DNA of 64,000 bases from Bacillus cereus (GCF_025917685.1 NZ_CP089518.1:1117001-1181000), one strand, 5' to 3'; shown: positions 44,653 through 56,563, counted from the stretch's first letter. The notes: a model not told the origin generated them from the sequence alone. Translations and numbers: made by a program.

Positions 44653-45585
44653 GTGAACGTGGGCATTTTAGGGATCGGAAGATATGTGCCAGAAAAAGTA
44701 GTCACAAATCACGATTTAGAGAAAATCGTAGATACATCTGATGAATGGATTCGTACGAGAACGGGAATTGCAGAAAGACGCATTGCCGATGATACAATAG
44801 ATACTTCATATATGGCGGTAGAGGCTTCTAAAAAAGCACTTGAAGATGCAGGAATTAGCGGAGAGGATATCGATCTTATTTTAGTCGCAACAGTAACGCC
44901 GGATCGCGCATTCCCAGCAGTAGCTTGTGTAATCCAGGAAGCAATTGGCGCAAAACATGCAGCTGCAATGGATTTAAGTGCAGCGTGTGCTGGCTTTATG
45001 TACGGAATGATTACAGCGCAGCAATTTATTCAAACGGGAACTTATAAAAATGTATTAGTAGTTGGTAGTGACAAACTATCCAAAATTGTAGATTGGAATG
45101 ACCGAAATACAGCAGTACTATTTGGGGACGGAGCAGGTGCTATCGTAATGGGAGCTGTTTCGGAAGGAAAAGGTGTACTTTCATTCGAATTAGGAGCGGA
45201 CGGAAGTGGTGGTAAGCATCTTTATCAAGACGAGTATGTTATGATGAATGGCAGAGAAGTCTTTAAATTTGCCGTTCGTCAACTTGGTGATTCTTGTCTT
45301 CGTGTGTTAGAAAAAGCAGGACTTACGAAAGAGGATGTGGACTTCTTAGTACCACATCAAGCGAATATTCGTATTATGGAATCTGCAAGAGAGAGATTAA
45401 ATTTACCGAAAGAAAAAATGAGTATGACAATTGAAAAGTTCGGTAATACATCAGCCTCTTCAATTCCAATTGCGATGGTAGAGGAATTGCAAAATGGACG
45501 TATTCAAGACGGTGATTTAATTATACTTGTTGGTTTTGGCGGCGGATTAACATGGGGAGCAGTCGCTCTTCGTTGGGGTAAATAA
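44653..45585 (+). CDS. fabH: 3-oxoacyl-ACP synthase III
   Basis: 310 residues from a GTG at 44653 (GGAGG upstream; the overlapping ATG at 44651 stops at once). Catalytic triad C112, H235, N265. It condenses an acyl-CoA primer with malonyl-ACP to start fatty-acid synthesis; in bacilli it prefers branched primers. First gene of a fabH-fabF operon under a FapR site. It corresponds to FabHA of B. subtilis. Confidence 0.95.
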   Translation: MNVGILGIGRYVPEKVVTNHDLEKIVDTSDEWIRTRTGIAERRIADDTIDTSYMAVEASKKALEDAGISGEDIDLILVATVTPDRAFPAVACVIQEAIGAKHAAAMDLSAACAGFMYGMITAQQFIQTGTYKNVLVVGSDKLSKIVDWNDRNTAVLFGDGAGAIVMGAVSEGKGVLSFELGADGSGGKHLYQDEYVMMNGREVFKFAVRQLGDSCLRVLEKAGLTKEDVDFLVPHQANIRIMESARERLNLPKEKMSMTIEKFGNTSASSIPIAMVEELQNGRIQDGDLIILVGFGGGLTWGAVALRWGK

Positions 45586-45616
45586 GGACTGAGAGAAAAA
45601 AAGGAGTGTATTTTGT

Positions 45617-46855
45617 ATGGAAAAAAAGAGGGTCGTAATTACAGGATTAGGAGCTGTTACACCGATCGGAACAGATGTTGAAACAGCGTGGGAAAACATT
45701 AAAAAGGGTGTATCTGGAATCGGACGACTTACAAGAATTGATCCAGAAATGTTTCCAGCAAAAGTAGCAGCAGAAATTAACGACTTTGAAGTCGAGAAAT
45801 ATATTGATAAAAAAGAAGCGCGCCGTATGGATCGCTTTACACAATATGCAGTAGCAGCAGCGAAAATGGCAGTTGCGGATGCGAACCTTGAAATTACAGA
45901 AGAAAACGGACCCCGAATTGGTGTGTGGATTGGTTCTGGTATTGGCGGTATGGAAACATACGAAGAACAATTTAAGATTTTTACTGAAAAAGGTCCGCGC
46001 CGCGTGAGTCCATTCTTCGTACCAATGATGATTCCAGATATGGCAGCAGGTCAAGTATCAATCGCTACAGGAGCAAAAGGAATTAACACTTGTTCTGTAA
46101 CGGCTTGTGCATCTGGTGCAAACTCAATTGGTGATGCATTTAAAGCAATTCAGCGTGGTGATGCTGATGCGATGATAACGGGCGGAGCAGAAGCACCGTT
46201 AACAAGTATGGCATTTGCTGGATTTAGTTCAGCGAAAGCATTAACATTTAATGAAGATCCAGCGACGGCTTGCCGTCCGTTCGATAAAAACCGTAGCGGT
46301 TTCGTAATGGGTGAAGGATCAGGAATTCTTATTCTTGAAGAATTAGAGCACGCGTTAGCACGTGGTGCCCATATTTATGCGGAAATTGCTGGTTATGGTG
46401 CAACGGGTGATGCGTTCCATATTACAATGCCTGCTCCTGGCGGTGAAGGCGGAGTGCGTGCAATGCGTCAAGCTTTAGCTGATGCAGGTCTAGAGCCAGA
46501 AGATATTGATTACATTAATGCGCATGGTACAAGTACAGATGCGAATGAAAAGTATGAAACGATGGCAATTAAAGAAACTTTCGGCGAGCATGCATATAAA
46601 GTAGCGATTAGCTCAACGAAATCAATGACAGGTCACTTATTAGGAGCAGCGGGTGCTGTTGAGGCGATCTTCTCTATTAAAACAATTACAGACGGAGTGA
46701 TTCCTCCGACAATTAACTATGAAACGCCAGATCCAGATTGTGATTTAGATTACGTACCAAATAAAGCGAGACATCAAGAAGTAAACGCGGTATTAAGTAA
46801 TTCATTAGGATTCGGTGGTCATAACGCAGTATTAGTATTTAAATCGTATAAATAA
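45617..46855 (+). CDS. fabF: 3-oxoacyl-ACP synthase II
   Basis: A 412-residue KAS II with catalytic C164, H303 and H340, and AAAGGAG before the ATG. It elongates acyl-ACP with malonyl-ACP and is the target of cerulenin-type inhibitors. It lies 31 bases after fabH in the same operon and ends at a long terminator. Confidence 0.96.
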   Translation: MEKKRVVITGLGAVTPIGTDVETAWENIKKGVSGIGRLTRIDPEMFPAKVAAEINDFEVEKYIDKKEARRMDRFTQYAVAAAKMAVADANLEITEENGPRIGVWIGSGIGGMETYEEQFKIFTEKGPRRVSPFFVPMMIPDMAAGQVSIATGAKGINTCSVTACASGANSIGDAFKAIQRGDADAMITGGAEAPLTSMAFAGFSSAKALTFNEDPATACRPFDKNRSGFVMGEGSGILILEELEHALARGAHIYAEIAGYGATGDAFHITMPAPGGEGGVRAMRQALADAGLEPEDIDYINAHGTSTDANEKYETMAIKETFGEHAYKVAISSTKSMTGHLLGAAGAVEAIFSIKTITDGVIPPTINYETPDPDCDLDYVPNKARHQEVNAVLSNSLGFGGHNAVLVFKSYK

Positions 46856-46862
46856 TAGATGA

Positions 46863-46906
46863 AATAAGGTGTTTTTTCGTAACAAACTACGAAAAAACAC
46901 CTTATT
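46863..46906 (+). terminator. fabF terminator
   Basis: 19-bp perfect arms (AATAAGGTG...CACCTTATT) with T6/A6 tracts inside and a 6-base loop. Confidence 0.85.
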
Positions 46907-46960
46907 TATTTTTACGCTCTTTCCTTTTTTCGCATATACATAAAAAAAGGAGGGATGAAG

Positions 46961-47752
46961 ATGGGGGTTGTTGATACGGCAAAATGGCTACACCTGTATT
47001 ATGGACGCCCAGAAAAACTTTGTGAGAAATTTACAAAGTATATTCCATTGCCAAAAGAGAGGTTGTATCGCTTTTTAATCTCTAGAGGTATGTATCGCCC
47101 GGTAATGCGGGGTGAGCAGGAAATTAAAGAATTAGAGAAAAAAGAAATTTGGAAAGAACTTAGCATGGAGTATGAAAAATTAAAAAGTTGGCTAAAAGGT
47201 CCAGATGTTCCTATCTTTATTTTATTATCAGATTCATATAATCGAACGGTACAAGAAGAGTATAACGGGAAGGCTGGTTTATCTATGCGTCACGTTATTT
47301 TCTTATTCGTATGTGGACGTAATTCAGTAGAGGAACTAAAAGCTTTATTAACGCATGAATATCACCATATATGTAGATTGCATCAAATTGAGACGAAAGA
47401 AAAAGAGTATACATTACTTGATACGATGATTATGGAAGGCTTAGCTGAGCAAGCTGTATATGAAAGGTATACAGAAAAAAGATGCGCACCGTGGACTACT
47501 TACATTTCAAAAGAAGATGCTATTTATTATTGGAGAAATTCAATACAAGAACGAATAGATGTAAAGAGAGGTACGAGGGAGCATGATGTTTTATTAAATG
47601 GACTGCACCCGTATCCGAAAATGCTTGGCTATGCACTTGGATTCCATATTGTAAAAGATTGCGTAGCTTTTGAAGGAGAAGATACACTTTCTTTATTATC
47701 TATAGATGCGAAAGAAATATTGAATAAAGCAAATACATTTCACGTTTCGTAA
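46961..47752 (+). CDS. yjaZ: YjaZ family DUF2268 putative zinc protease
   Basis: 263 residues from the ATG at 46961 (AAAGGAGGG, 6-base spacing). The zincin motif HEYHH is in 'LLTHEYHHICRLH' (near 130) and a downstream glutamate lies in 'MEGLAEQAVYE' (near 160), the gluzincin pattern. DUF2268 proteins are predicted metallopeptidases of unknown substrate; no signal peptide is seen. Same position as B. subtilis yjaZ. The B. subtilis appDFABC operon that follows there is missing here. Confidence 0.85.
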   Translation: MGVVDTAKWLHLYYGRPEKLCEKFTKYIPLPKERLYRFLISRGMYRPVMRGEQEIKELEKKEIWKELSMEYEKLKSWLKGPDVPIFILLSDSYNRTVQEEYNGKAGLSMRHVIFLFVCGRNSVEELKALLTHEYHHICRLHQIETKEKEYTLLDTMIMEGLAEQAVYERYTEKRCAPWTTYISKEDAIYYWRNSIQERIDVKRGTREHDVLLNGLHPYPKMLGYALGFHIVKDCVAFEGEDTLSLLSIDAKEILNKANTFHVS

Positions 47753-47895
47753 AAAAACAGGAGAGCTATCTCTTGTTTTTTTATATATTATAGAAGAAAA
47801 AATAATAATTAGAATATATTTCCTCAAGTGGAATAAAGTTAAGCAAAAATGAACATAATGATTGGTACAAACAGTAGTGAAGTGAGGGGTAGAGA

Positions 47896-48642
47896 ATGTT
47901 ATATCTACATGATGTATGGGTAAATTGGTTTGAAGGTGAAGAGAATGGGTATAACGTTTGTCATTTTTACGAGTGGCGGAAAGATGATACGATTGAGCTA
48001 TTAGATCAAGTGCCATTATTAAAAGTAGATTCCACATTATATCATTACATCGAGAACGAATTGTTAGAGCTTCCGCAAAAGTTATTGGAAGACGTACATC
48101 ATAAGGCTTATATTCGTAAAAATCACGAACGTTTGCAACAAGAATATTGTTTTGTAGTTACAGATGGAAAAGGAATTATTGCGATTGATTCAATCGGCTA
48201 TAATGTGCCAATTAGAAAAAGTAGGCTTATACCTCGTCAAGAGCAGATGGTATATGAGATGGTAGAAAATGTGCAAGCAGAAAAGTATGAGTTCCAGGTA
48301 GAAGAAATTGAAAAAGAACATCATATTTTATCACCATCGCCTTTCATTATGAATGGCTTGACTCGTAAAGAAAGACAGCTAAAACAATTATTATTTATGG
48401 CGTTAGATCAATTACATACAACGAAAAATCCAGCTGAAATTCGCTACTGGTTCACAGAGTGGGATCCATCAGCATACGGAATGGTTCAACATATGGAATT
48501 TGAAGATATTTGGGCTAAACTTTATGATGAAGCGAAAACTGGATGGTCTGAGAAACACGAACAATTATGTGAGCGTCTTGTAAAAGGACAGCCGTTTTTT
48601 GAAAAGCTATGGGAAATGGAAAATGAGCAGAAGGTAAATTAA
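47896..48642 (+). CDS. yjbA: UPF0736 family protein YjbA
   Basis: 248 residues; sequence ('[31 protein letters not shown]') and position before trpS match YjbA/UPF0736. Cytoplasmic, acidic; no catalytic motif recognised. A GAGGGG ribosome site precedes the ATG. It ends at a strong terminator. Confidence 0.9.
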   Translation: MLYLHDVWVNWFEGEENGYNVCHFYEWRKDDTIELLDQVPLLKVDSTLYHYIENELLELPQKLLEDVHHKAYIRKNHERLQQEYCFVVTDGKGIIAIDSIGYNVPIRKSRLIPRQEQMVYEMVENVQAEKYEFQVEEIEKEHHILSPSPFIMNGLTRKERQLKQLLFMALDQLHTTKNPAEIRYWFTEWDPSAYGMVQHMEFEDIWAKLYDEAKTGWSEKHEQLCERLVKGQPFFEKLWEMENEQKVN

Positions 48643-48645
48643 AAA

Positions 48646-48671
48646 AACCGCCGATTGGCGGTTTTTTTTTT
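48646..48671 (+). terminator. yjbA terminator
   Basis: AACCGCC-GATT-GGCGGTT followed by a long T-tract. Confidence 0.9.
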
Positions 48672-48672
48672 G

Positions 48673-48784
48673 GAGTTGGCAAGAATGTTCGGTGGCTTCG
48701 CGCCTTCCTGCGAGGCAAGAAGCGCCTCTGCGTCAGGAGCTCCATCCCCCTCACATTCTAAGCGAGCCGCCTCCGCTTTATAAG
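48673..48784. repeat. GC-rich element abutting trpS
   Basis: About 110 bases clearly richer in G+C than the surroundings. Read on the minus strand it starts AAGCGGAGGCGGCTCGCTTA a few bases after the trpS stop and contains CGCG and CTGCGAGG hairpin parts. It resembles the AAGCGGAGGC repeats found behind genes in other Bacillaceae (from memory). Confidence 0.45.
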
Positions 48785-49786
<1,002 letters not shown>

Positions 49787-49822
49787 CTAAATTTGAATGT
49801 GTGATAGGGAAGAGAAGGCATA

Positions 49823-50100
49823 CAAAAAAGCCCATTCATCCCAAATTACATAGGGACGAATGGACCGCGGTACCACCCTAATTATTTCACCATTGTGAAA
49901 TCTCTCAGATCCATAATAACGTCTGGATATAACGCCAAAGCCTACTACTCACGGTTCGGTTTGGTGCTCAAAAGCCCATTCCATATTGCACAATTACTTG
50001 TTCACACCAGCCACAAGCTCTCTGAAATTGCCTCAATATGTACTCTTCTTTATCATCGCATACATATAAATTTATTTATTGTTAACTGAGCCCTTTTAAT
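49823..50100 (-). promoter_or_regulatory. T-box riboswitch leader of trpS
   Basis: On the minus strand the T-box sequence AGGGTGGTACCGCGG (49865-49879) is followed by a terminator (CCATTCGTCCC/GGGATGAATGG, then T6; 49823-49863). Upstream stem I features include GATGATAAAGAAGAGTA and AGAGAGC, and a UGG tryptophan codon at 49981-49983 is the likely specifier. Uncharged tRNA-Trp would stabilise the antiterminator. Confidence 0.9.
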
Positions 50101-50141
50101 ATGAAAGAACTAAAGTTTTATAACAAAATGTTTTGCTGATT

Positions 50142-50169
50142 ATTATATCATATGGAATAGTGTTTGCAA
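50142..50169 (-). promoter_or_regulatory. Promoter of the trpS T-box transcript
   Basis: Minus strand TTGCAA (50164-50169), 16 bases, TATAAT (50142-50147), about 40 bases before the first T-box elements. Confidence 0.65.
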
Positions 50170-50170
50170 A

Positions 50171-50551
50171 CTACATCAAAATAGTAAAGCTAATGAGAGT
50201 CGAGAACAGACCAAGTACGATACCAGTAATACAAATCGGATACGTCCATTTGAATGAATATGTTTTATAAATACGTTCTTTTTTATCGGTAGGTTCCTCT
50301 GCTTCTTCAATTAAAGAGTCAATTTTTTTGTTCGTACCAAATACTCTTTGGAATGCGTAAATTGTTACGTTAAAAAATCCATTTTGAAATATGTATAAAA
50401 AACCACCTATAAGAATAAAAACCAATGAGATATAGAATGAGATGTTGACAAAATTCAACAAAAACCGAGATGAAACGAGGAATGCGCCAACACTAGAAGC
50501 GATTATCGCTACGAAAAATAGTATACAAGTATGAAAAAAAACTTTATTCAA
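50171..50551 (-). CDS. DUF3899-type membrane protein
   Basis: 126 residues from a TTG at 50551 (GGAGGGG, 6-base spacing); the alternative TTG at 50569 lies inside or before that site. Membrane segments at ~5-27, ~32-55 and ~103-124, with an acidic/basic cytoplasmic loop (IEEAEEPTDKKER). Resembles DUF3899 proteins of bacilli. Function unknown. The CodY-like site at 50620 is also upstream of it. Confidence 0.65.
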   Translation of the reverse strand: MNKVFFHTCILFFVAIIASSVGAFLVSSRFLLNFVNISFYISLVFILIGGFLYIFQNGFFNVTIYAFQRVFGTNKKIDSLIEEAEEPTDKKERIYKTYSFKWTYPICITGIVLGLFSTLISFTILM

Positions 50552-50619
50552 AATATTCCCCTCCGTCAAAATATTACTAGAATTATTATACTATAAAAGT
50601 TATAATAAGTAATATAAAT

Positions 50620-50634
50620 AATTTTTTGAAAATT
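50620..50634. promoter_or_regulatory. CodY box upstream of the opp operon
   Basis: AATTTTTTGAAAATT differs from the CodY consensus AATTTTCWGAAAATT at a single position. It lies between the divergent DUF3899 gene and oppA, 119 bases before the oppA -35. CodY control of opp is known in B. cereus-group and other Firmicutes. Confidence 0.7.
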
Positions 50635-50752
50635 ATATGCAATTAAAGTGTTAATTGCAAGATGATGGTAGCAATGTTAACGTATTCCTTTACAAAAAAA
50701 TAAAAAAATAAATAATTTATTAAAAATTTTAACAAAAAAACAAAAAACTATA

Positions 50753-50780
50753 TTCACAATCGTCATATTATATGTATAAT
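50753..50780 (+). promoter_or_regulatory. oppA promoter
   Basis: TTCACA (50753-50758), 16 bases, TATAAT (50775-50780), 91 bases before the oppA ATG. The rest of 50570-50870 is A+T-rich with no gene. Confidence 0.65.
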
Positions 50781-50870
50781 GAAAATTGTAGAAACTTGGA
50801 GATTATTCTTTCAATTCTACTTTTTTACAAGTGAGGGTACAGGAAGTGCAATTAGGGGAGGCAATACAAC

Positions 50871-52502
50871 ATGAAGAAAAAGATACCGTTATTAATTGCA
50901 TCAACGTTGACAGTGAGTATGTTAGGAGCTTGTAGTTATCAAAAAGAAGATAACAAAGCAGGTGCAAAAGAAAAATCCTCAAATAAGCAAGTGTTAAACC
51001 TAACTGAAACAGCTGAGATTCCAACAATGGATACGACGTTATCAACGGATGCAGCATCTTCTAACATCATGAATAATACAATGGAAGGATTATATCGTCT
51101 GGGGAAAGATGATAAACTCGTTCCAGGTGTCGCTAAATCCTATGAGAAATCAGAGGATGGTAAAAAGTATGTATTTAAATTACGTGAAGATGCGAAATGG
51201 TCTAACGGTGAGCCTGTAACAGCGAAAGACTTCGTTTATTCTTGGAGAAGAGCTGTAGATTCAAATACGGGTGCCAAGTTTGCTTACATACTATTTGATG
51301 TTAAAAATGCGGAGAAAGTTAACAAAAAAGAGTTACCAGTGGAAGAACTGGGTGTAAAGGCCATTGATGATCACACACTTGAAGTGGAATTAGACAACCC
51401 TGTTCCTTATTTTGTAAGTTTAACAGTCTATCCAACATTTTATCCTTTGAATGAGAAGTTTGTAAAAGAACAAGGAGATAAATTCGGATTAGAATCCAAT
51501 ACGACACTTTACAATGGACCATTCGTTTTAAATGAATGGAAGCATGAACAAAGTTTCAAATTGACGAAGAATCCGACGTATTGGGAAAATAAAGTAGTAA
51601 AACTTGAGGAAGTAAACTTCAATATTGTTAAGGATCGTTCAACGGCTATAAATTTATATGAAACAAAAGCAATTGATCGTGTAGTATTAACATCAGAGTT
51701 TGTAGATAAATACAAATCAGATGCTGATTTTAAAACAATTAAGAGACCATCTACACAATTCATTCGCTTAAATGAAAAAAATAAGTTTTTAGCAAATAAA
51801 AATATCCGAAAAGCAATTGCGATGTCCTTTGAACGTGAAAATATCGGAAAAGTTATTTTAAACGATGGTTCAGAAGGAATGTATGGTTTTGTTCCGAAAG
51901 GTTTGGCAAAAGGACCTAACGGAAAAGACTTCCGTGAAGAGAACGGAAAGCTTATAAAAGAGGATGTTAAAGAAGCTCAAAAATATTGGGAAGCTGGTAA
52001 AAAAGAACTTGGTGTAGACAAAGTAGAGTTAGAGTTATTAAACTTTGATACTGATGATGCTAAAAAAATCGGAGAGTATTTAAAAGGACAATTCGAAAAG
52101 AACTTACCAGGTTTAACAGTTTCAACAAAAATGCAGCCATTTGCACAAAAATTAAAACTTGAAGCAAGTGGAGATTATGCGATGTCATATGCGGGATGGA
52201 GTCCAGATTATATGGATCCAATGTCATTCCTTGAAATGTATACAACAGGTAATTCGCAAAATAAAGTGAATTACGCAAATCCAGCTTATGATGAACTAAT
52301 TAAGAAAGCCAAAACAGAAGTAGATGTACAAGCTCGCTGGGATGCTCTATTAAAAGCAGAACAACAACTGCTTGAGGATGCAGCGATTGCTCCAGTATAT
52401 CAACCTGGAAAGGCATATTTACAACGTAGTTCAATTACTGGCCTATTAGAGCATAAATATGGCGGAGAATTTAGCTATAAGTGGGTTGAACTCAAAAACT
52501 AA
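50871..52502 (+). CDS. oppA: Oligopeptide ABC transporter substrate-binding lipoprotein OppA
   Basis: 543 residues with a lipoprotein signal (lipobox LGAC, Cys21) and an SBP_bac_5 fold. It captures peptides outside the membrane for OppBCDF; in bacilli the system also imports signalling peptides (for example PapR or NprX types in the B. cereus group) as well as nutrients. GGGGAGG precedes the ATG. It is about 65-70% similar by eye to the second OppA at 58505. Confidence 0.95.
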   Translation: MKKKIPLLIASTLTVSMLGACSYQKEDNKAGAKEKSSNKQVLNLTETAEIPTMDTTLSTDAASSNIMNNTMEGLYRLGKDDKLVPGVAKSYEKSEDGKKYVFKLREDAKWSNGEPVTAKDFVYSWRRAVDSNTGAKFAYILFDVKNAEKVNKKELPVEELGVKAIDDHTLEVELDNPVPYFVSLTVYPTFYPLNEKFVKEQGDKFGLESNTTLYNGPFVLNEWKHEQSFKLTKNPTYWENKVVKLEEVNFNIVKDRSTAINLYETKAIDRVVLTSEFVDKYKSDADFKTIKRPSTQFIRLNEKNKFLANKNIRKAIAMSFERENIGKVILNDGSEGMYGFVPKGLAKGPNGKDFREENGKLIKEDVKEAQKYWEAGKKELGVDKVELELLNFDTDDAKKIGEYLKGQFEKNLPGLTVSTKMQPFAQKLKLEASGDYAMSYAGWSPDYMDPMSFLEMYTTGNSQNKVNYANPAYDELIKKAKTEVDVQARWDALLKAEQQLLEDAAIAPVYQPGKAYLQRSSITGLLEHKYGGEFSYKWVELKN

Positions 52503-52629
52503 AAATGGTTTCCATCATGAATAAGGGTATATGCCTATGATGGGCATATGCTCTTATTTTAAAAAAATAAAAGTAAGAATATTTTAAACTATCTTATTGC
52601 TTTTGAGAAAAACGGGGAGGTGCTTGACT

Positions 52630-53559
52630 ATGGGACGTTATGTATTAAAACGTTTCGTGTACATGGCTTTGACATTATTTTTAATTACTACACTGACTTT
52701 CTTTTTGATGAAATTACTTCCGGGTTCTCCGCTTAAAAATCAGGAGAAGTTATCACCGGCACAAAAAGAAATCATTCTTGAAAAATATGGTTTAAATGAT
52801 CCAGTACCAGTTCAATATGCACGTTACTTAGGTAACTTAGCAAAAGGTGATTTAGGGGTATCATTCCAATATGATAACCGCCCAGTAACAGATATGATTG
52901 TGGACCGCATTGGACCATCAGCACAACTTGGTTTACAAGCGATTATATTAGGAACGTTTATCGGATTAATTTTAGGAATCGTTGCGGCACTTCGTAACAA
53001 TACATGGGTCGATTATGGGGCGACAATAATTTCCGTACTCGGTATGTCGGTACCATCGTTCGTATTTGCCGCATTACTACAATATTTCGTAGGGGTAAAA
53101 CTTGGTTGGTTCCCAGTAGCATTCTGGAAAGGACCAGAGTTTACAGTAATGCCTACAATTGCTTTATCGATGGCAGTTATCGCAACAATCGCACGTTTCG
53201 CTCGTGCAGAGTTAATTGAAGTTATGCAAGCCGACTACATTTTAACAGCGAAAGCAAAAGGAATTAGCCAAGGCGTTATCATTATCAAGCATGCACTTCG
53301 TAACGCGTTAATTCCAGTTGTAACAATTTTAGGACCAATGGTTGCCGGATTAATTACAGGGACACTAGTTATTGAGCAAATTTACGCTGTACCTGGACTT
53401 GGGGAACAATTCGTTAAATCGATTACAGTGAATGACTATACAGTTATTATGGGAACTACAATTTTCTATAGTGCGATCTTCATCTTAGTTATTTTCATTG
53501 TCGATATTTTATACGGAATTATTGATCCTCGTATTCGTTTAGCGGGAGGGAAAAAATGA
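52630..53559 (+). CDS. oppB: Oligopeptide ABC transporter permease OppB
   Basis: 309 residues from the ATG at 52630 (GGGGAGGTG upstream; the longer frame from 52597 has no site). Six membrane helices and the binding-protein-dependent permease signature ('RFARAELIEVMQADYILTAKAKG', EAA loop near 195-220). It forms half of the membrane channel with OppC. The stop overlaps oppC by four bases. Confidence 0.95.
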   Translation: MGRYVLKRFVYMALTLFLITTLTFFLMKLLPGSPLKNQEKLSPAQKEIILEKYGLNDPVPVQYARYLGNLAKGDLGVSFQYDNRPVTDMIVDRIGPSAQLGLQAIILGTFIGLILGIVAALRNNTWVDYGATIISVLGMSVPSFVFAALLQYFVGVKLGWFPVAFWKGPEFTVMPTIALSMAVIATIARFARAELIEVMQADYILTAKAKGISQGVIIIKHALRNALIPVVTILGPMVAGLITGTLVIEQIYAVPGLGEQFVKSITVNDYTVIMGTTIFYSAIFILVIFIVDILYGIIDPRIRLAGGKK

Positions 53560-54572
53560 TGAAAGATGTACAAAAATTATCTCCAGATTTATTTCAACCA
53601 GCCAATCAAAGTAATGTTGATAATGAAGTCATTGCCCGTCCAAGCTTAACGTTTTGGCAAGATGTAAGAAGACGTTTGTTCCAACATAAAGGTGCAATGT
53701 TTGGTTTCGTATTATTAATGCTTATTGTACTACTAGCAATTATAGGACCGATGGTAAGTAAGCATTCTTATAAAGAGCAGGATTTAGGTCGTGCGAAAAT
53801 GCCACCAAAAATTCCAGTGATTGAAAATATTCATTGGCTACCATTTGACGGTACAGATCAATATGGTGTTGACCAATATGAAAAACGTGATATTAAAGAG
53901 TACTTCTGGTTTGGTACAGATGATCTTGGCCGTGATTTATGGACAAGAACATGGGAAGGTACACGCGTATCATTATATATCGCTCTTTTAGCAGCAGCAA
54001 TTGATTTAGTAATTGGGGTTGCATACGGAGGTATTTCAGCATTCTACGGCGGTAGAGTAGATAACATTATGCAACGTATTATGGAGATTATTAACGGTAT
54101 TCCATATTTAATCATCGTTATTTTAATGGTAATCATTATGGGATCAGGTATATGGTCGATTACACTTGCGATGGCAATTACAGGTTGGATAGGGATGTCG
54201 CGTATCGTTCGTGGACAAATCCTAAAATTAAAAAACCAAGAATACGTATTAGCATCTCGTACATTAGGAGCAACGAATACACAATTAATTGTGAAACACT
54301 TAATACCGAACGTAATGGGACCAATTATCGTAATGACAATGTTTACAATTCCAACAGCGGTGTTTGGTGAAGCATTCTTAAGCTTCATTGGTTTAGGTAT
54401 TCAGCCACCATTCGCATCACTTGGATCTCTTGTAAATGACGGTTATAAATCAATTCAAACGTATCCACATATGATGTTCATCCCAGCGGTTGTCATCAGT
54501 ATGTTAATCTTAGCATTTAACTTAATGGCAGACGGATTACGCGACGCGTTAGATCCAAAAATGCGTAAGTAA
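53556..54572 (+). CDS. oppC: Oligopeptide ABC transporter permease OppC
   Basis: 338 residues; long N-terminal cytoplasmic part and N-terminal helix (~45-68), then five further membrane helices with the EAA loop 'LKLKNQEYVLASRTLGATNTQ' (near 220-240). The start is one of two adjacent ATGs (53556, 53559) behind GGAGGG and overlaps the oppB stop. Confidence 0.95.
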   Translation: MMKDVQKLSPDLFQPANQSNVDNEVIARPSLTFWQDVRRRLFQHKGAMFGFVLLMLIVLLAIIGPMVSKHSYKEQDLGRAKMPPKIPVIENIHWLPFDGTDQYGVDQYEKRDIKEYFWFGTDDLGRDLWTRTWEGTRVSLYIALLAAAIDLVIGVAYGGISAFYGGRVDNIMQRIMEIINGIPYLIIVILMVIIMGSGIWSITLAMAITGWIGMSRIVRGQILKLKNQEYVLASRTLGATNTQLIVKHLIPNVMGPIIVMTMFTIPTAVFGEAFLSFIGLGIQPPFASLGSLVNDGYKSIQTYPHMMFIPAVVISMLILAFNLMADGLRDALDPKMRK

Positions 54573-54590
54573 AAGAGGGGAGAAGTAAAA

Positions 54591-55634
54591 ATGAAAACAT
54601 TGCTAGAGGTAAAAGATTTGCAAGTCTCCTTTGATACACATGCAGGTGAAGTACAAGCTGTACGCGGTGTTACTTTTGATTTAAAAAAAGGAGAGACATT
54701 AGCGATTGTAGGAGAATCTGGTTCTGGTAAATCAGTTACTTCTAAAGCGTTAATGGGATTAATTCCGAACCCTCCAGGACGTATTAAAAACGGTGAAATC
54801 GTATTTGAAGGTCGTGACTTAACGAAATTAACAGAAAAAGAAATGCAGCAAGTACGCGGTAAAGATATCGCGATGATTTTCCAAGATCCAATGACATCAT
54901 TAAATCCAACGATGACAATTGGTAATCAGATTATGGAAGGCCTTATTAAACACCAAGGGATGAGTAAAGCGGACGCACGTAAAGTTGCTGTAGAATTAAT
55001 CGACCTTGTAGGTATTCCAAATCCAGAAGCTCGCTTAAAACAATATCCTCACCAATTCTCAGGTGGTATGAGACAGCGTGTAGTTATTGCGATGGCGTTA
55101 GCTTGTAATCCGAAATTACTAATTGCCGATGAGCCGACAACAGCGCTAGACGTTACAATTCAGGCGCAAATTTTAGAGCTTATGAAGGACATTCAGCAAA
55201 AAACAGAAGCAGCAATCATTTTCATTACACATGACTTAGGTGTAGTGGCAAACGTTGCAGACCGAGTTGCGGTTATGTACGCTGGTAAAGTTGTTGAAAT
55301 TGGAACTGTTGATGAAATTTTTTATAATCCACAACATCCATACACATGGGGCTTAATCGCATCTATGCCAAGCTTAGATGGTTCAGAAGAAGAGCTATAT
55401 GCAATTCCTGGAACGCCTCCAGACTTATTAAAGCCGCCAAAGGGTGATGCTTTTGCACCACGTAATCCGCAGGCGCTGAAAATTGATTTTGAAATGGAAC
55501 CACCTTTATTTAAAGTAAGTGATACACACTATGCGGCAACTTGGTTACTTCATGAGCAAGCGCCAGAAGTAAAACCACCGGCAGTTGTTGAAAAACGCAT
55601 TCTTCAAATGAAAGCAGGTGAACAACATGACTAA
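54591..55634 (+). CDS. oppD: Oligopeptide ABC transporter ATPase OppD
   Basis: 347 residues: Walker A GESGSGKS (near 40), signature 'SGGMRQR', Walker B '[13 protein letters not shown]', H-loop. The C-terminal oligo_HPY domain (~240-325) is typical of peptide transporters. It energises transport with OppF. GAGGGG precedes the ATG. Confidence 0.96.
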   Translation: MKTLLEVKDLQVSFDTHAGEVQAVRGVTFDLKKGETLAIVGESGSGKSVTSKALMGLIPNPPGRIKNGEIVFEGRDLTKLTEKEMQQVRGKDIAMIFQDPMTSLNPTMTIGNQIMEGLIKHQGMSKADARKVAVELIDLVGIPNPEARLKQYPHQFSGGMRQRVVIAMALACNPKLLIADEPTTALDVTIQAQILELMKDIQQKTEAAIIFITHDLGVVANVADRVAVMYAGKVVEIGTVDEIFYNPQHPYTWGLIASMPSLDGSEEELYAIPGTPPDLLKPPKGDAFAPRNPQALKIDFEMEPPLFKVSDTHYAATWLLHEQAPEVKPPAVVEKRILQMKAGEQHD

Positions 55635-56562
55635 ACAACGTGAGAAATTAATTGAAGTAAAAAATGTAAAGCAACACTTCGACGTGAGTGGTGGTGTTGT
55701 CAAAGCGGTTAATGATATTTCATTTGATATTTACCGCGGAGAAACATTTGGTCTTGTAGGAGAATCAGGTTGTGGTAAATCAACAACTGGAAGAACAATC
55801 ATTCGTTTATACGATGCAACTGCTGGTGAAGTGTTGTTCGATGGTGAAAATGTACATGGTAAAAAATCACGCGCAGAACTGAAGAAATTCAACCGTAAAA
55901 TGCAAATGATTTTCCAAGATCCATATGCATCATTAAACCCTCGTATGACAGTAGGGGACATTATTGCAGAGGGTATTGATATTCACGGACTAGCAAAAAG
56001 TAAAAAAGAGCGTATGGATCGTGTTCATGAACTGTTAAACACAGTTGGCTTAAATAAAGAACACGCGAACCGTTTCCCGCATGAATTCTCAGGTGGACAA
56101 CGTCAACGTATCGGTATTGCTCGAGCACTTGCTGTAGAACCTGAATTTATCATTGCCGATGAGCCAATCTCAGCACTTGACGTATCGATTCAGGCGCAAG
56201 TTGTAAACTTACTGAAACAGTTACAAAAAGAAAAAGGTTTAACATACTTATTCATCGCCCATGATTTATCGATGGTAAAATACATTAGTGACCGCATCGG
56301 CGTAATGTACCGTGGTCAAATCGTTGAGCTAACAACAAGTGATGAGTTATATGCGAATCCAATTCATCCGTATACAAAATCACTATTATCAGCAATTCCA
56401 CTTCCAGACCCAGATTATGAGCGTAATCGTAAACGTATCGTATATGATCCAACTCAGCATGATTATGGTAGTGAAGTACCAACAATGCGTGAAATTCGCC
56501 CAGGCCATTTCGTATTATGTTCTGAAGCAGAGTATAAGAAATATAAAGAAATCTATCAATAA
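55627..56562 (+). CDS. oppF: Oligopeptide ABC transporter ATPase OppF
   Basis: 311 residues from the ATG at 55627 (AGGTG, 6-base spacing), overlapping oppD by 8 bases; a GTG three codons earlier lies within the ribosome site. Walker A GESGCGKS, signature 'SGGQRQR', Walker B 'FIIADEPISALDV' and the C-terminal oligo_HPY segment are present. Last gene of oppABCDF. Confidence 0.95.
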   Translation: MTKQREKLIEVKNVKQHFDVSGGVVKAVNDISFDIYRGETFGLVGESGCGKSTTGRTIIRLYDATAGEVLFDGENVHGKKSRAELKKFNRKMQMIFQDPYASLNPRMTVGDIIAEGIDIHGLAKSKKERMDRVHELLNTVGLNKEHANRFPHEFSGGQRQRIGIARALAVEPEFIIADEPISALDVSIQAQVVNLLKQLQKEKGLTYLFIAHDLSMVKYISDRIGVMYRGQIVELTTSDELYANPIHPYTKSLLSAIPLPDPDYERNRKRIVYDPTQHDYGSEVPTMREIRPGHFVLCSEAEYKKYKEIYQ

Positions 56563-56563
56563 T

